DNA of 64,000 nucleotides from Doris montereyensis (Eukaryota; Mollusca; Gastropoda; Nudibranchia; Dorididae). The notes under the pieces were generated by a model. The model was not told the DNA's origin, did no database searches, and saw nothing but the letters and a program-made list of their open reading frames with translations. Location of the stretch: positions 62,001 to 126,000 of the forward strand of contig JAXRKP010000837.1 of NCBI GenBank assembly GCA_037039925.1. The letters run 5' to 3'. Below are positions 14,557 through 27,620 of the stretch, piece by piece. The stretch's first letter is position 1. Each line of letters starts with the position of its first letter. The translations under genes and the position numbers were made by a program.

Positions 14557-15337
14557 TCACACGAGGAATGTACAGAAAACTATTATAACTTATAACTAAA
14601 ATATTACTGCCTTTATCCTTAAAAAAAACAAAATGAAATGCTCTCCTTTTACAGTATCATTTGATCTTTCAAACTAATACATACTAGGTTTAGCAGGATA
14701 GTTTTTTCATTGATTTTTGCCTACTTAATATTGCAAATGTTGCAGCCATTGGTGCTGGATTAGACTTACTAAATAATCTTTAACTTTTCAAACAAAATTT
14801 AAAAAATCACACCACTTTGACAAAAGAAAGCTGTACACAAATTTAGATAACAGATATCCTCTTAAACTGCTAATGCACACACTACAAAAGTGTAAATTAA
14901 ACGGTTTATTACTGGGCCTATGGTATATACTTTTAGTAATAAACCATACCAAAGGCACAGGCAGAAAAAAACAACTCCCCATCTTCATGCAAACATTCCA
15001 ACCAATTCCGTTTTATTCATGACACCAGAGTCAAATTTTGAAACACTTCACTGTCCATCACTTTCAGTTCGGCTAACCAGATTAAGCTGATGATTCAGTT
15101 TCCAGTAACAAATCGTGAGATCTTAATTAGGCTATCCATTCTAGATCTATCTAGAGCTTCAAATCAAAATGTTCAGTATCGTAGATGAAGATGAATATCA
15201 CACAGAGACGGGATATGAATATCCATAAAGCGTAAAACAGCAGTCTGAGATTGAGATCTAGGGTGAAGATCAGATCTAGATTAAATTTACAACTTGCCCA
15301 AAAATCATGAGTTATGAAGAAACACAAGAAGAATAAG

Positions 15338-15339
<2 letters not shown>
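14557..15339. other. intron of left gene, no feature recognised
   Basis: No exon or element identified. Scattered CTAGATCT motifs occur near 15140-15280. Confidence 0.5.
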
Positions 15340-15725
<386 letters not shown>

Positions 15726-16262
15726 GAAATCAAGCATGAAAATCTGAATGTCAGCGCGACATTTACTAAAGAAAGGAATATTGGTCTCAATTTTTCTTGT
15801 AAGCGTACCGCTCTACCATTCTACACAGTACTTGTCAAATATCGTTGTACATAACATACAGTTAGATTGCTAACACAGAAGGATCTGGGACATAATACAT
15901 ATCGATACAAACAGCAACTGCCGGTGAAGTCAGCTTTTGTATCTCGTTATTCTCATATGGTGCAAAGTAATTTTACCTGGGGTGTAGAAATTCTAGGTTG
16001 TATTTTTTTTAGTCTAAAATGAAAGGAAATCCGGTAAAAACCGGAAAAGTTTCATCACTAATAACTGCAAACTATTCTTAAATTGGAAAACAAACTCTGA
16101 CTGCGCAAACTCATTCTAACTTGCATGATGGCTCGAAATATTCCAGAAAACCATGATAACATAACTTGGATTAAATCAATAAAACAATGCCAAATCTTGA
16201 AAACAGGGGATGCATTGTTTTTTAAATGAATGTCAGCAACGAAGATGTCTAAAAAGTTTTAC
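15726..16262. other. intron of left gene, no feature recognised
   Basis: Non-coding spacer between the GA tract and the 23-codon exon. Nothing else seen. Confidence 0.5.
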
Positions 16263-16331
16263 CTGACATTGCAGAACTTGGTCCAGCCATGGATTCTTGA
16301 GCATTACTATCTTCCGCTGATTCACAATCAT
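16263..16331 (-). CDS. left gene, second coding exon (23 codons)
   Basis: On the minus strand the acceptor TATTGTGATCCAG and donor GTCAG|GTAAAAC bound 69 nt, phase 1 on both sides. Joined to the upstream exon it reads DDCESAEDSNAQES and ends MAGPSSAMS, an acidic then Ser-rich linker with no recognised domain. Open frame, matching phases and good splice sites together support it, although the exon is short. Confidence 0.6.
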
Positions 16332-16873
16332 CTGGATCACAATATAAATGATCTCAGTTTTAATATACAATTTAAAACCAAAATGTATTTTGTATGTGCA
16401 AATAAAACAAAAATATGACTAAAGGACAAAAGAACATTTGCATAGGGTATTTTACACAGGATGAGAAAACTGTTTCATCTATATTTTATTCAAGAATTCA
16501 GTTAATTTTGCCTGCTTACTTAATAAGAGTTTGAGGTAAGTTTTTACAGTAAACTCTGTAGGAAAAGATATTGATACAGCTAGGACACTGTTTGCCTGTG
16601 TTGGGAAAAGAGAAATGAAACCAAGAATGTTTTCAATATTCTCAGCTTAAAACATTAACTAAAAATTTTTAATCTCCTCCCAGAGAGTTCACAGAATGTA
16701 AATAAATATAAACAAAGAGTTTATAATGCAAGGAGGCTAAACAGAGATGATACTTGATCGTAAAACAAAGATGACTGCTTTTTTCCCTATCTCCCATTCT
16801 ACAAAATATAATTTCACAACAATGTATAAAAAAGCAACATTATAATGAGCATATCCTTTCAGACAGATCTTTT
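16332..16873. other. intron of left gene, no feature recognised
   Basis: Non-coding, AT-rich. Nothing supported. Confidence 0.5.
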
Positions 16874-17137
16874 TCAAATATGGAGGCTGTAAGTAAAAAT
16901 GCCAAGAATGAGGAATTTTTCAAATGAATTCAATGAACCTCTCTTACCAGTATACAGTACCGTAATGACATAAGCTAATATGAACACTTCCCATAGGAAC
17001 AAAGACGAGACAAATACAAGGAATAGACAGAAAAAAAAATCCTGGCCACCATGGGGACTGAACCCGCGACCTCTGCGCCGGCATGCATCGCCCTCGCCAT
17101 GAAAAGAAAGCGTGCTACCAACCGAGCTAACTACAGG
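16874..17137 (-). mobile_element. tRNA-headed SINE, left arm of inverted dimer
   Basis: Minus-strand SINE with a clear tRNA-like head. The A-box region TAGCTCGGTTGGTAGCACGC lies near 17110-17129 and the B box CGGGTTCAGTCCC near 17053-17065. The tail reads TTGTATTTGTCTCGTC then TTTGTTCCTATGGG. Its head meets the plus-strand copy at about 17138, giving a palindrome with 24-nt perfect arms (17110-17133 and 17143-17166). The head is interrupted between the boxes, so this is not a working tRNA gene. Confidence 0.85.
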
Positions 17138-17372
17138 GAGCGTAGTTAGCTCGGTTGGTAGCACGCCTTCTTTTCATGACAAGGTGATGGGTGCCGATGC
17201 AGAGGTCGCGGGTTCGATCCCAATGGTGGCCAGAATTTTTTTCTGTCTCTTCGTTGTAGTTGTCTCGTCTTTGTTCCTATGGGGCTTTCATATTTTCTTA
17301 TATCATTACCTTCACTTCCGACATGCCCCTTGCCTCACTGTTTGTCTTTATCTACAGTATACAGTGCCATGA
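17138..17372 (+). mobile_element. tRNA-headed SINE, right arm of inverted dimer
   Basis: Plus-strand SINE starting GGGAGCGTAGTTAGCTCGG, with A box near 17143-17160, B box GGGTTCGATCCC near 17210-17221, and the tail TTGTCTCGTCTTTGTTCC then TATGGGGCTTTCATA. Spacing between the boxes exceeds that of a functional tRNA. It mirrors the left arm across a 9-nt centre. Confidence 0.88.
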
Positions 17373-18067
17373 GTTTGGAATATTCGCCTACTACATGGTG
17401 CAAAAAGGTGAGTCTTTAGTCTTAGCCCAGTGGTTGGGATACTAGATTTAGGATTGTAAGGTCCTTGAAACAAATCTTAGTAATGTTAAGTCAGACTTTG
17501 CATTCTTTGAGAAAAACAGGTTCTCAAATTTTACTCGTATGTTCCCACTGCCTACATGCAAATAGGTACCAGCACCAGCTGGTAGTAAAATCTGCAACAG
17601 ACAAGCATCATGTCAAGGAGGCGACAAATCACCTATTCTGTTTACAACTATAGAATCCAATATAAGCTCTAGCTCAATGAGTTGTAATAGCCTTAAAGGA
17701 ACTTTTACATTTGTTTTTACATGCCACAAAGAAACAACAACCATTAGCAAAGATTATTTTCCCGATCAAAGGAGCTGACATTTACAGTAGTCGCTGGATA
17801 AAACACACTTCATAAAAGCACAATCTGCACAAACGTACGCCTACATCTGCTGAGCAAATTTTTACTACATAATAAAAGTGTTCTCATAAACACATGGTAT
17901 GCATAAAAGCGTGCTTTGTCCTGCGCCCAAAGGGCATGTGTTTATCTAGCGACTACTGTGATAGTAATACACTTCTTTTATTTTACACGATTTAATAAAT
18001 TTGTCCCTTGTTAAAGGCTAATAATTGTGACATAGACATATGTACATGCATGTAAAAAATCTTTTAC
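17373..18067. other. first recognised intron of left gene, remainder
   Basis: No further exon or element identified between the SINE pair and the donor of the N-terminal exon. Confidence 0.5.
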
Positions 18068-18509
18068 CTGGAGATGCAGGCAGAACCATACAATCATCGT
18101 TTTCATCTTCCTCCAGCTTGACTACCACTTGCTTTGATTTCGAGTCATGAGTATTACTATAAGATGCCTCTTGTTGAGTGTTACTGTTATTTTGTTGTGG
18201 AATGTCATGCTCAAAACTGTCTCTGATATCACTGTGTTGTACTGATGAACCTTTAAGTGAATACTTGCATGGTGGTAAGGAATGGTAACTGTTGCTTAAA
18301 AAAGTTGTGCTTGACTCATTGCCCTCTCTTGACACTTGCTCATCGACAATATAATCAAATTTGTAAACTTTGTCAACTTTAACGTTTATGTGGCCCACTA
18401 ATTCTATGCAATCATTGAATTCCACTTGTCCATTGCACAGTATCTGAAGAGATTTGACTAAAGATGATATAAATTTTGCAGCAGCTGGATTCAATTCCTG
18501 TTCTGGCAT
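18068..18509 (-). CDS. left gene, first coding exon: conserved N-terminal domain
   Basis: The ATG at 18509 lies 26 nt inside an exon entered through the acceptor TTTTATTGCAG (exon edge at 18535). The exon ends at the donor CCAG|GTAAAAG, phase 1, after 147 codons. Residues about 10-60 (KFISSLVKSLQ, LCNGQVEF, ELVGH, FDYIV) match the first exon of the plus-strand gene at 44106 position by position, which sets both the start and the homology. After that the protein is Ser/Gln/Asn-rich, ending in VKLEEDENDD (residues 130-139), a SUMO-consensus motif followed by acidic residues. I do not know the domain family. A nuclear regulatory role is inferred from the KKRK cluster in a later exon and from the paralogue's zinc fingers. 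Confidence 0.75.
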
Positions 18510-20817
18510 CTTTGATTGCCCCAGTGAAGTAGAGTCTGCAATAAAATTTAAAAAAAAACAACTTTTTAGAGATGCTAAAAAGATGCCACAATTAAACAGT
18601 GTAAGTAAGAGAATAGGAAAAGAATTGATGATAATGTCAACATTTCCAAAGATTTTGATTACTATCCTCAGATAAATCAAAAGAAAAAGAAAGAGAACCA
18701 AAGTGAAAAAGTTAGTGTGAGAGGGAAGAGAGATGAGGATCTAATGGCCTATATGTCGTATTTAGCATCTAACAAAACACACAAAGTGTGATCACTCCCT
18801 CCCCTACTAAATACTGGGCTTTGCGATGTACCCTGATCCCTTCTCCTCTCACAAGCTTCCGGGTTCACTGAAATTATGACAGTACTCTTTCTCTCTGACA
18901 GTACTCTTTCTCTCACCACTGAAATTCGGGCTCTGCTATGTACAGAGGGGGGCGGATTCAACAAGGTCGTCGTGATAGACGCTAGGTCCTAGCTGTATGA
19001 AACCTTTCGTTGCATGCGAAGTCAACAAGGAACTTCCCATTTCAATATCATTGATTGTTTTTGGTTTAATTTCAAAGGAAAGGTATTTGTGCTCTGTGGA
19101 TTTTGATGTAGAGGCAGATCTATGCCATTTCGATAATTCAGAATGAAGTGATGGTACAGCAAGTTACAGGTGTGAATGCTAGCACGACATAGGATAAAGT
19201 AAGCAACAGAGAGAAAATTTAATAAGTAATTAGCCTAACCCCTAGTCCTTTAACGGGGTCGTGCCGGCCACTAAAACAGCCATTTTGATTGGTCCAACAC
19301 TACCCCCTCCCCAATAAAACAAAAACCTTGCTCAGTTTGTAAGTTGTTTGCCGTACATGGTTGCCGTCCCCTGTGCAAGAAATAATGTTTATGAAATTTG
19401 TACTTCTGTAATTGTACTGACTCGTTCTAAATCTAAATGTAAGTATATGTACATAGATAATACACATATAGTCCAAGTACGAATAAACTTTGATCCCCTA
19501 AACCGTAGGTTTACAAAAAGAATAACTATTAACTATCATCATCCCTTACCCTGAATCCCCTCCCCCCTCCCTAATCCAAGCAACTGTAAGTCCTCTGGCT
19601 TCGCATCCCATCAGCTGTGTTGCTAGGCAGTCCCGTGAAGTTTTGCGCAGTGCAAAAATCCAAAATTTTACCTTATTAAAACTGAAAACAGTGATACAGA
19701 AAGACTTGCGATGTGTAGATAGATTATTGTGTCCAAAAAAGTTTTTTCCCGATGGAAATGTGATTTCATGTATGATAGATCTAGAGTGGTCTAACGTCAT
19801 CAGTATGGCTACCTAAAGACCAAAAGTACAGGCCATATAAATAAAGGAACCTAATTGTGTCAATAAATCAATTGGAAAATATCTAAAAATAAATACGACC
19901 CATTTGTATAAATTGTACATTTTAATTGGTTGATGACAAGAAATGTCCCAAATCAATAACATCAACACGGCTACTGTCTGTAACATCAGCTTAGCTACAT
20001 TTAAATGTCAGAGAGGATGGGAGTAAGGGTGATGGAACTAAGGGTGGGCATGTACTGAAAAACCTCATTGTCGGCAAAAGCGCTTTCTTTTCCGTTAGTC
20101 CATAGGTTTTATTGGTGTTGTTGCATTTCTCTTTCTCTTTCGTCTCTCTCTCTCAGCAAATATGGGCCTATAATTAGGTACTCAGGTAAAGAGGTAGTGG
20201 GAGGAGCTACCTCACTCGTTATATAAGCCACGAAGTTTATCGGTTTTAGCAGAATGGCACACACGATAAGATAAACCCATAATACATGTACATAAAAAGG
20301 ATAATAGTAAGGTGCACAATCACAGAATTTTATCCAAACAAAACGAGACAAAAAAGAATCAGTTTTTGTCCACCCACACCATCCAGAGCTGCGAGTCATG
20401 AACGGTAAGGCACCGGCCGTGGACTTCATGCCTGTGGTATCGCTGAACACAAACACAAAACTTCACATGTTATTGAAAATTAGGGAACAATCATGGAACT
20501 CTCTCGTCCAGATTCCCAGGGTTGCGTCACTAAATATACGCCAGAGAAACCTCCGTCAACAGACCCGGGCAATGCCTCTTAATGGTGCATCAGTGGCACG
20601 CGACCAAGAATTTTCAGTTACGCCTCTTGACTGAAAAACATGACTGTTAAAAGCTACTTTATCTCTTACATCTGAAATCCTCAGGTTCGAATCTTTAACA
20701 AGGATAACACTTGTAAGAAGTATAACCTTTAAAATATCGACCAAAGAGGGAAATGGGTATGGGTCATTTTGTGAAACCTGCCATGTGCTTTATTTACTTC
20801 TTATTGAATGGGGACTC
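18510..20817. other. upstream region of left gene
   Basis: Holds the 5' UTR edge of the first coding exon (18510-18535) and probably upstream non-coding exons that I cannot place. A minus-strand CCAAT-like motif lies near 19.28 kb. Open frames at 18749-18964, 19546-19800 and 20109-20456 show no domain or splice context and are not called. Confidence 0.4.
19278..19295 (-). promoter_or_regulatory. possible CCAAT plus YY1-like pair
   Basis: Read on the minus strand, GGACCAATCAAAATGGC combines a CCAAT box with an AAAATGGC YY1-like site. It lies about 750 nt upstream of the first coding exon of the left gene and in the same orientation. Motifs this short occur by chance; there is no transcript evidence. 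Confidence 0.2.
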
Positions 20818-21470
20818 GGTAGTCCAGAGGCAAGATGTTGGCCTCTCCACCAAAAAGGTAGAGGGTTCAGGACGCGACAAAGGTTGAAAATACTTTCTTG
20901 AGTTTTTTTTAGTAAAATCTAACCACCTGGTCCAGGTAGGTGGACCAAACCTAGTCCCATCGGAGACCGATGATAAAAAGGAGGTGCCGGTTACAGATTA
21001 CAACATTCTGTGAACGGTAACCCAAGTAGAGCTTTTGCAGTGTTACTTGAAGTGACCTTCTTACAATGAGGTGATTCCCAGCTAGTTGCATGAGAAAATG
21101 AGTGTGTGCAACGGGTGAAGCTAAGATTTAGACTTCGCTTGAACAATGATTTCATGTTTACAGATGATAAAAGATCTATAAAACATGCATTTTCTATGTT
21201 AAAAGAAAAAGGAATTCATATTGAGATGTTATTGCTACAAGAGGAACTTAAACTAAGGACTAAACAATAGCAGCGATGACTGTGCAATCAACTTAGGCTT
21301 GCACGAAGTGTGTAGAATGGGAAAGTGTTACTTTGATGAATAAAAACAAGCTTAAAATCAATTGTAATCTCATTGGCTGTTGTAACTATGAACTCGAAGG
21401 TCTCAAACTACGTCATAAACCATTTAAGGAAAGTGGAAATTTCCATTCAAGAAGTCGAGGTGTCTGGCCC
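20818..21470 (+). mobile_element. dispersed element with tRNA-like head, copy 1
   Basis: It begins with a tRNA-like head (GACTCGGTAGTCCAGAGG, then a degenerate B box AGGGTTCAGGACG), followed by a body with GGTAACCCAAGTAGAGC. From about 21000 onward it matches 35240-35720 in inverted orientation over roughly 470 bp, so the unit is a dispersed repeat. I cannot name the family. It may be a long SINE or a SINE inserted next to a MITE. Confidence 0.6.
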
Positions 21471-22534
21471 CAAATATAGGGTCTGCGCACCTCCCGTGCC
21501 AATGACGGCGGCCCTAAATATAGGGCCTGCGCGCTATAAAGATTTCCATAGTCGAGTACCATCCAGGGACATAATAAAGAGGGTTTATTTTGAAGGGGTG
21601 AGATAAAAAATTGGGGCTTGGTTTTTGTAGGAAAGAAAGAAAGAAAGAAAATAAAATAAAGAGGTAGTGGGAGGAGCTATCTTCAATGTGGGTCAATCAG
21701 ACACCGCGTGACACTATTGCCACAACAGATGGGACTGAACACTGATTGATGATCACGAACAGTTCAAATGTTACTATGATAAGGGACCCAACCGAGACTT
21801 TATCGTAAATCGGACTGAGGCTAGCATTGGACTATCGAGACATGTTGTTACCGAGAAGTTTATGTTTGAGAGCATTTTTCATGTAAATGTTTCACCAGTC
21901 CATGTTACATAATTTGCAAAAGTTTGTGCAATACTGATTGATTGACGATGTGTAAATGACAATAAATTGTTGGGAAAGTATTATATATATGTGTGTGGTA
22001 CAATATAATTAATAACTTACAAAGAAAAAGAGAAGACCAATGGCTGAAATTTTGTTAAAAGTTTTTAAAAATCCACAAAAGGAAGTTTTTGTGTTCTTTC
22101 CCTTTGATATTCATTGATCCCTATCACATGTGCAGTCTATTTAAAGTAAGAAGCATTATAAAAATTATTATGGATAATGTGAGTAAACGGGGAAAAAGTC
22201 TATCAACCAACCCTTACCCTGCTGAAATGTGCTAGAATAACATGTAAGAATGGGTTGAAAAGTGTTATCTTTACTTTATATTGAATTGACCCTTAAGTTG
22301 CCACCCATTTTATACTGGATGTCTTTGCCATTGCCACACATTTTGACTGAAATCCTTATAAGTGACTCATATCAGGAAAAAAATTCTCATTTCTAAACTA
22401 CAATAGATTCAATTGAAACTTTCAGGACACACTAATGATATATATTGTGCTACAGGAAAAACTATTCTTATGCAAACGAGGTCATGTGATTATGGCAGCC
22501 ATCTTGGATTTTGACAATTCATGTTTTTTTGTTC
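21471..22534. other. intergenic, no gene seen
   Basis: Contains a short GAAA-repeat patch near 21632-21650 and an 18-bp phrase (AGAGGTAGTGGGAGGAGC) also present near 20187-20208. Otherwise nothing recognisable. Confidence 0.5.
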
Positions 22535-25500
22535 CGGGCAGTGGACAGATAAGCACCTGTACGGGGAGTAGATGATCCCGCCCTCCATGAGTCTCCTGCT
22601 GCCTTGCCGGCAGGTCTTGGCTGACCAAAGCCTAAAGGAGTTAACCCTGAAAGCAAACAACCTGCTGCCTTGCAGGTCAGTCTTGACTGACCAATGGCTA
22701 AGGGAGTTAACTCTGATAGAAAATAACAACCTGATGCCTTGCAGACTGGTCTTGAGTGACTAAAGGCTAAAGGAGTTAACCCTGACAGAAAATAACAAGG
22801 CCCAGTAGGGGGCCTGAAGGTGGCAGCCCCACCATCTACCTAGGGTACAGTGGGCTAATCCCCTGCTTATCCAAAACAACCTGATTCAAAGTAATATATA
22901 CAATGATATACCCGGCATGAACTTTCGAAGACGACTCTGGAAAAGAACACGGACTGTGATTTTTGGAACTTGGAATGTTAGGGCAATTAATGGAAAGGGG
23001 TTAGAATTAGCTGAAGAAATGGAAAAATTCAAAGTAGACATTTTGGCTATAACAGAAACAAAGAAAAAAGGACAAGGAATAGAAAATGTTGGACCAAATC
23101 ATACTTTAATCTTCTTAGGAGTAGATGTCAAAGATAGAGCTACAGCAGGAGTAAGCCTCCTAAAGCATAAAAGGCAAGAAATGCAACTAGAAAGTTGGAA
23201 ATTTGTAAGCCCACGGCTATTAGAGGTAAATATTAAACCAAAAGGAAGTGAAATTATTTTATTAATAGCTTATGGACCAAACAAAGATGCCACCAAAGAA
23301 GAAAAATATATTTTCGAAAATGATTTACACATAGCTGCAGAGAATCTCAAACCTAAACAGGAATTAATGGTTTTAGGAGATTTAAAAGCTAGAGTAGGCA
23401 ACAATGTAAAAACATCAGGAGGAGTAATAGGTAAAGAAGGAGAGACAACAACTTCTCCAAATGGAAAGAGACTAATAGATTTGTGCCTAAAGAATAACAT
23501 GAAAATAGCTAACACATTTTTCCCTCATTAAGATATCCACAAATGTACAAGAGTAAATAAAGACAGATGTGAAAAGTCAATGATAGACTACATAATAGTT
23601 AGCAGCTCCTTTTTACAATACAATGGATGCAAGAGTAAGCAGAGGAGCTGAAATATTTAGTGATCATCACCTAGTGATAGCCAAAATGAGATTATTAACT
23701 AAAGAAAACAAACAGAAAAGGAAAGAGAAGAAAGCTACTAAACTTAAAATAAAAGAACTAAATAAACCAATAGTAAAACAAATGTATCAATCCAGGATAA
23801 AAAGATCTATCAGTGAAAAGTGGCAAATATATTAGAAACACTCCTCAGTTGTACTGAAGAGGTCTGTGGTAGAAAACATATTAAAGGAGATAGGAAAAGA
23901 ACAGCATGGTGGAATGAGAATATCAAGACTAAGATCAAAGAAAAGAAAAATGCCTGGAAGAAATACTTGCAAACAAAGAGACCAGAGGATAGGAGAGATT
24001 ACGTGAATAAAAGAACTATCGCCAAAGAGGAAGTAAGGAAAGCAAAACAGGAACAGTGGGAAGAGTTTGGACAAAGACTTCAAGAAAGCTATCAAGGAAA
24101 TCGAAAGCTGTTCAGGGGAGCAATGAAGAGCAGGAGAAAGACCAAAGCATGCCCAACACGGCAAATTAAGATACCAAAGGAGAAATAATGAAAGGAGACA
24201 GCGAAATCATGGAAACCTGGAGGAAGTATTATCAACAATTACATAATCCCTCCAGAACATATGAAACAAGAAGTACAGATCAATTATTAAGAGTAACAAG
24301 TAATCGTGATGAGACAGCTGAAGATGTAGATATCTCAATGAAAGAACTCCAAATAGCTATAAGAAAAGTGAAATTAGGAAAAGCCCCAGGAGCAGATCAA
24401 GTTTATCCAGAAATGATAAAAAACCAAGGGAAAGAGGCAGACAAACTACTATTTGCAATATGTCAAGAAGCATGGAACCAAACAGGTGCCAGACGACTGG
24501 AAAAAGGCAACGGTTGTACAAATACATAAGAAAGGATCAACTATGGAATGCTCAAACTATAGAGGGATATCACTACTTAGCGTACGAGGACAAGTGTATG
24601 CCAGGATTCTTGAAATGAGACTGAGGAAAAGAGTAGAGGATCAGATTGAAGAACACCAGAGCGGATTTAGACCAGGTAAAAGTGTACACTACAAGATCAC
24701 ATATTTACAATTAGACAAATAATAGACAAATTCCTTGAGAGAAACATTGACTTGCACCTGTGTTTTATTGACTTAGAAAAGGCATTTGACACTGTGAGGA
24801 GGGACAAACTATGACATTCTTTAAAAGAACACAACGTACAGCAAAATTTAGTAGAAGTCATTAAAAGTTTTTACAATTTACCAACATGTGCAGTGAGAGC
24901 AGCTGGAAATGTATCTGAAAAATTTGATGTAGATATAGGAGTAAGACAGGGTTGTATCCTAAGTCCTCTTTTGTTTATCACATTTATGGATTCAGTCGCA
25001 AAGGCATCCTCAAACATGAAGAAAATGAATGTAAGCATGTGGAACTCAAACCAGTAAATGTATCAATGCTTTCATTTGCTGATGATTTAGTTCTGTTTGG
25101 AAAATCAGAAAGGGACATCCAGTCGAATATCAACATAATGAATAATGAATTAAATAAAAGAGGAATGAGAGTAAATGCAAAGAAAACCAAAACAATGCTA
25201 GTAACTAGGGAAGCTAAAACACAAAATCTTAAATTAGGCAGGGAGAATTTAGAACAAGTTCAAAACTACAATTACTTATATATAACCATCTAGGAAAGGC
25301 ATTTGTAGGTAAACAAGAATTGTCAACAAAAACCAAAATGGCAATATACAACACAGTTTATTGTCCTACTCTGCTCTATGGCAGCGAAACCTGGACCTTA
25401 GACAGTAGAGAATACAGTAGAGTACAGGCAGCTGAAATGAAATATCTAAGAAGATTAGTGGGAAAACTAAAAGAGACAAAATCAGAAACACAACAATAAG

Positions 25501-25818
25501 AGATCAAACCAAAGCAGATAGCATAAAAACTAAGATAGAAATGAATCAACTGAGATGTTTGGGCATGCAAACAGAATGAATGACAATAGAATAGCAAAAT
25601 CAGTATACAGTGCTAAAACTCAAGGTAAAAGACCAAAAGACAGACCTCGGAGAAAGTGGGAAGGAGATATAAAAGAGGCATTAACGCAAAGAAATTTAAC
25701 TTTCACAGAAGGAAAGAGAAAATGTCAGGACAGGGCAGCCTGGAGAAAAATCATTTCGGGCATCTAAAACCCATACACCGGAAGGTAGAATGGGAACTGA
25801 TAAAGAAAGAAAGAAAAT
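22535..25818 (+). mobile_element. RTE-like LINE, copy 2, near full length
   Basis: Second and more complete copy of the LINE family found at 10.25 kb. Three 5'-UTR monomers are followed by an endonuclease ORF from about 22917 with GTWNVRAING, AITETKKKGQG, VLGDLKARVGN (the Asn of the usual DLNARVG is Lys here) and SDHHLVIAKMR. Then come a linker and reverse transcriptase with SNYRGISLLS, DLEKAFDTV and the catalytic SFADDLVLFG (about 25073-25102). The C-terminal region (FGHANRMNDNRIAK, RPRRKWEGDIKEA) ends at a stop near 25765. The 3' tail is TGATAAAGAAAGAAAG. Stops and frameshifts in several places make it inactive. It is intergenic, on the strand opposite to the left gene. Confidence 0.92.
22595..22797 (+). 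repeat. three tandem 5'-UTR monomers of LINE copy 2
   Basis: Units start at about 22595, 22661 and 22730, each 66-69 bp, beginning CCTGCTGCCTTG or CCTGATGCCTTG and containing GGAGTTAACYCTGA. Copy 1 has two units. Confidence 0.82.
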
Positions 25819-26199
25819 GTTTTTTGTTCATATAATATCTCAGTGAAAATGACAGTTTATGGTCACAAAATACACCATTGTGAAGCATATTATGGGCTAA
25901 TAATCATTTCTGGGTTGTATTGTAGTGTGAGGATGACAGAGAAAAGAGAAGAATTGGACAATAACGTGAAAAAAATACAATTATTCATGTTGCATGACAA
26001 ACACAATAAATGCAATTATTAAGAAAAAATACACAAAATGACACGAAAACTAATCAAGAATTTTTAATTTTACTTTGCTGAGCTGTCATGTCTCAGTCTT
26101 CTATTCTTGTGTTTTCTGTGGTTATGTGTCATAATATGTCTCTAATTTTCAAATATTCCCAGTGCCAGGCACTAGCGTCAACAGTACCACGCCCTCTTT
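25819..26199. other. intergenic, no feature recognised
   Basis: Short AT-rich stretch following the LINE tail. It may contain the rest of the next piggyBac fragment, but no left end was found. Confidence 0.4.
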
Positions 26200-26657
26200 T
26201 ACTTGTACAATGTAAGTGCTCTTTCCCGAAGAACCTCATACACTCTGCTGTCACTGTCACTACTGTCAGGGTTAACAAGCTCTTCAACACCTCTATCATA
26301 TTCGCTGCACCATGGATCATCACTATCTTCAGCTCTAACCTCGTCAGAATCAGATTCATAACGGTGCATAATCTGTTCATCGTCGAAATCCGGGATTTCA
26401 AGGTTGCCGATGTAAACAAGTCGGAAAAATAGGTCAAATCCGGGTCAAATCGGAAAATTTGAAACGGAAAATAATCATCATGCAGTAGCAGCAGTCTCTT
26501 ACGATGGACGGGAAACCGCTCTACATAACAATTCACTTTGTTTTATTTTATATTTTGCATTTTCAGTGTATCTGGTTAAGTTTCGACCACAGTCGAAGTC
26601 GGCAATACAAAAGACAACCGAAAGTTTCAACTACAGTCGAACTCTGCAACGCAAGGG
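26200..26657 (-). mobile_element. piggyBac-type fragment, N-terminal end
   Basis: On the minus strand an open frame covering about 26200-26400 is rich in Asp, Ser and Glu (EIPDFDDEQIMHRYESDSDE, then NPDSSDSDSR), the composition typical of piggyBac transposase N-termini. It ends at a stop. The right boundary looks like an element end: CCCTTGCGTTGCAG on the minus strand next to TTAA at 26658-26661. No matching left end or transposase core was seen, so it is a truncated remnant. Confidence 0.5.
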
Positions 26658-26661
26658 TTAA

Positions 26662-27039
26662 AATCACCAGCAAAAAAAAAACGGTACCCCAATCTTGAAA
26701 GTCCTACTTGTGCGCTTCCCGGGCCAACCGTAACATGCCCTAAATAAAGGACCAGCGCACTTCTTGTGTTTAAGTTAAAGATCCCTTGGATGTTTACATG
26801 GCAGTCTAGGTAAAATCTAAAATCCTACCAAAAACCCTGAGATCACCTTAGTTTTGCATGTGGGTAGTGGGTAAATCAAATCAAAATCTCATTGAATTTT
26901 ACTAACCAAAAACAAATATAAGAATACTCTAGTTGTTCCAGTCAGTATCGTAATAATGGTACCAATCCCCGAAGTGAGTGTCTCAAACCTTGAAATTGTG
27001 CAAAAGAATTGTGATGTTATTTGGAGGGGGAGGGGTGGT
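26662..27039. other. intergenic, no feature recognised
   Basis: Nothing coding or repetitive recognised. Confidence 0.5.
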
Positions 27040-27204
27040 ACTTTCTAATGGATTGGTCTAGATCTAATCTAAAGTAGAGAGCTAGAATCTAGATCTTTGA
27101 ATCTTCTAGATCTACTACTAGATCTAGCTCTAGATCAGACAAATAAATTTGAGTAGATTCTACTATAAGACACAAGGACATCATGATAAGTCCCTCTCTA
27201 TGGC

Positions 27205-27289
<85 letters not shown>

Positions 27290-27620
27290 ATTAGAATCAA
27301 TTAATCATCATCATAATGAACTGTTTGAGTATGGATGGTTAGAAATATGTAGAGCAGCTAGATTAAACCAGACAAGACATTTATTCTTATCTAGATTCTA
27401 TGTCAATAATATTCATGTCACAGATACCTAGATATCCAGATCTAGATTATAGCTAGATCTAGCTCTAGATCGAAATATGCTAGATCTAGAATCTAGATTT
27501 TTACCGTGAATAATGTGATAAAAAGAAAGCAAAAAGACCCATTTAGTTTTTTAGTCTAGATCTCGTCTATAGATTTTTGATTCCAGCGAATACAATATAT
27601 TAGATTCTAGATCTAGATCT
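27040..27620. repeat. TCTAGATCT-rich tract around an (AT)n microsatellite
   Basis: Dense AGATCTAG and CTAGATCT motifs flank a pure (AT)n tract of about 80 bp at 27206-27285. Frames through it are Tyr-Ile repeats. No gene. Confidence 0.9.

Noticed and set aside
17138..17230. Possible functional tRNA gene
   Set aside because: A and B boxes are present but separated by extra sequence, and no cloverleaf with an anticodon arm can be drawn. It is a SINE head.
20109..20456. Minus-strand open frame with a hydrophobic stretch
   Set aside because: No splice context, low-complexity Arg-Glu end, and no family similarity that I recognise.
20187..21680. Shared phrase AGAGGTAGTGGGAGGAGC as direct repeats of an insertion
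   Set aside because: Only about 18-20 bases match, and the enclosed 1.5 kb shows no coherent element boundaries.
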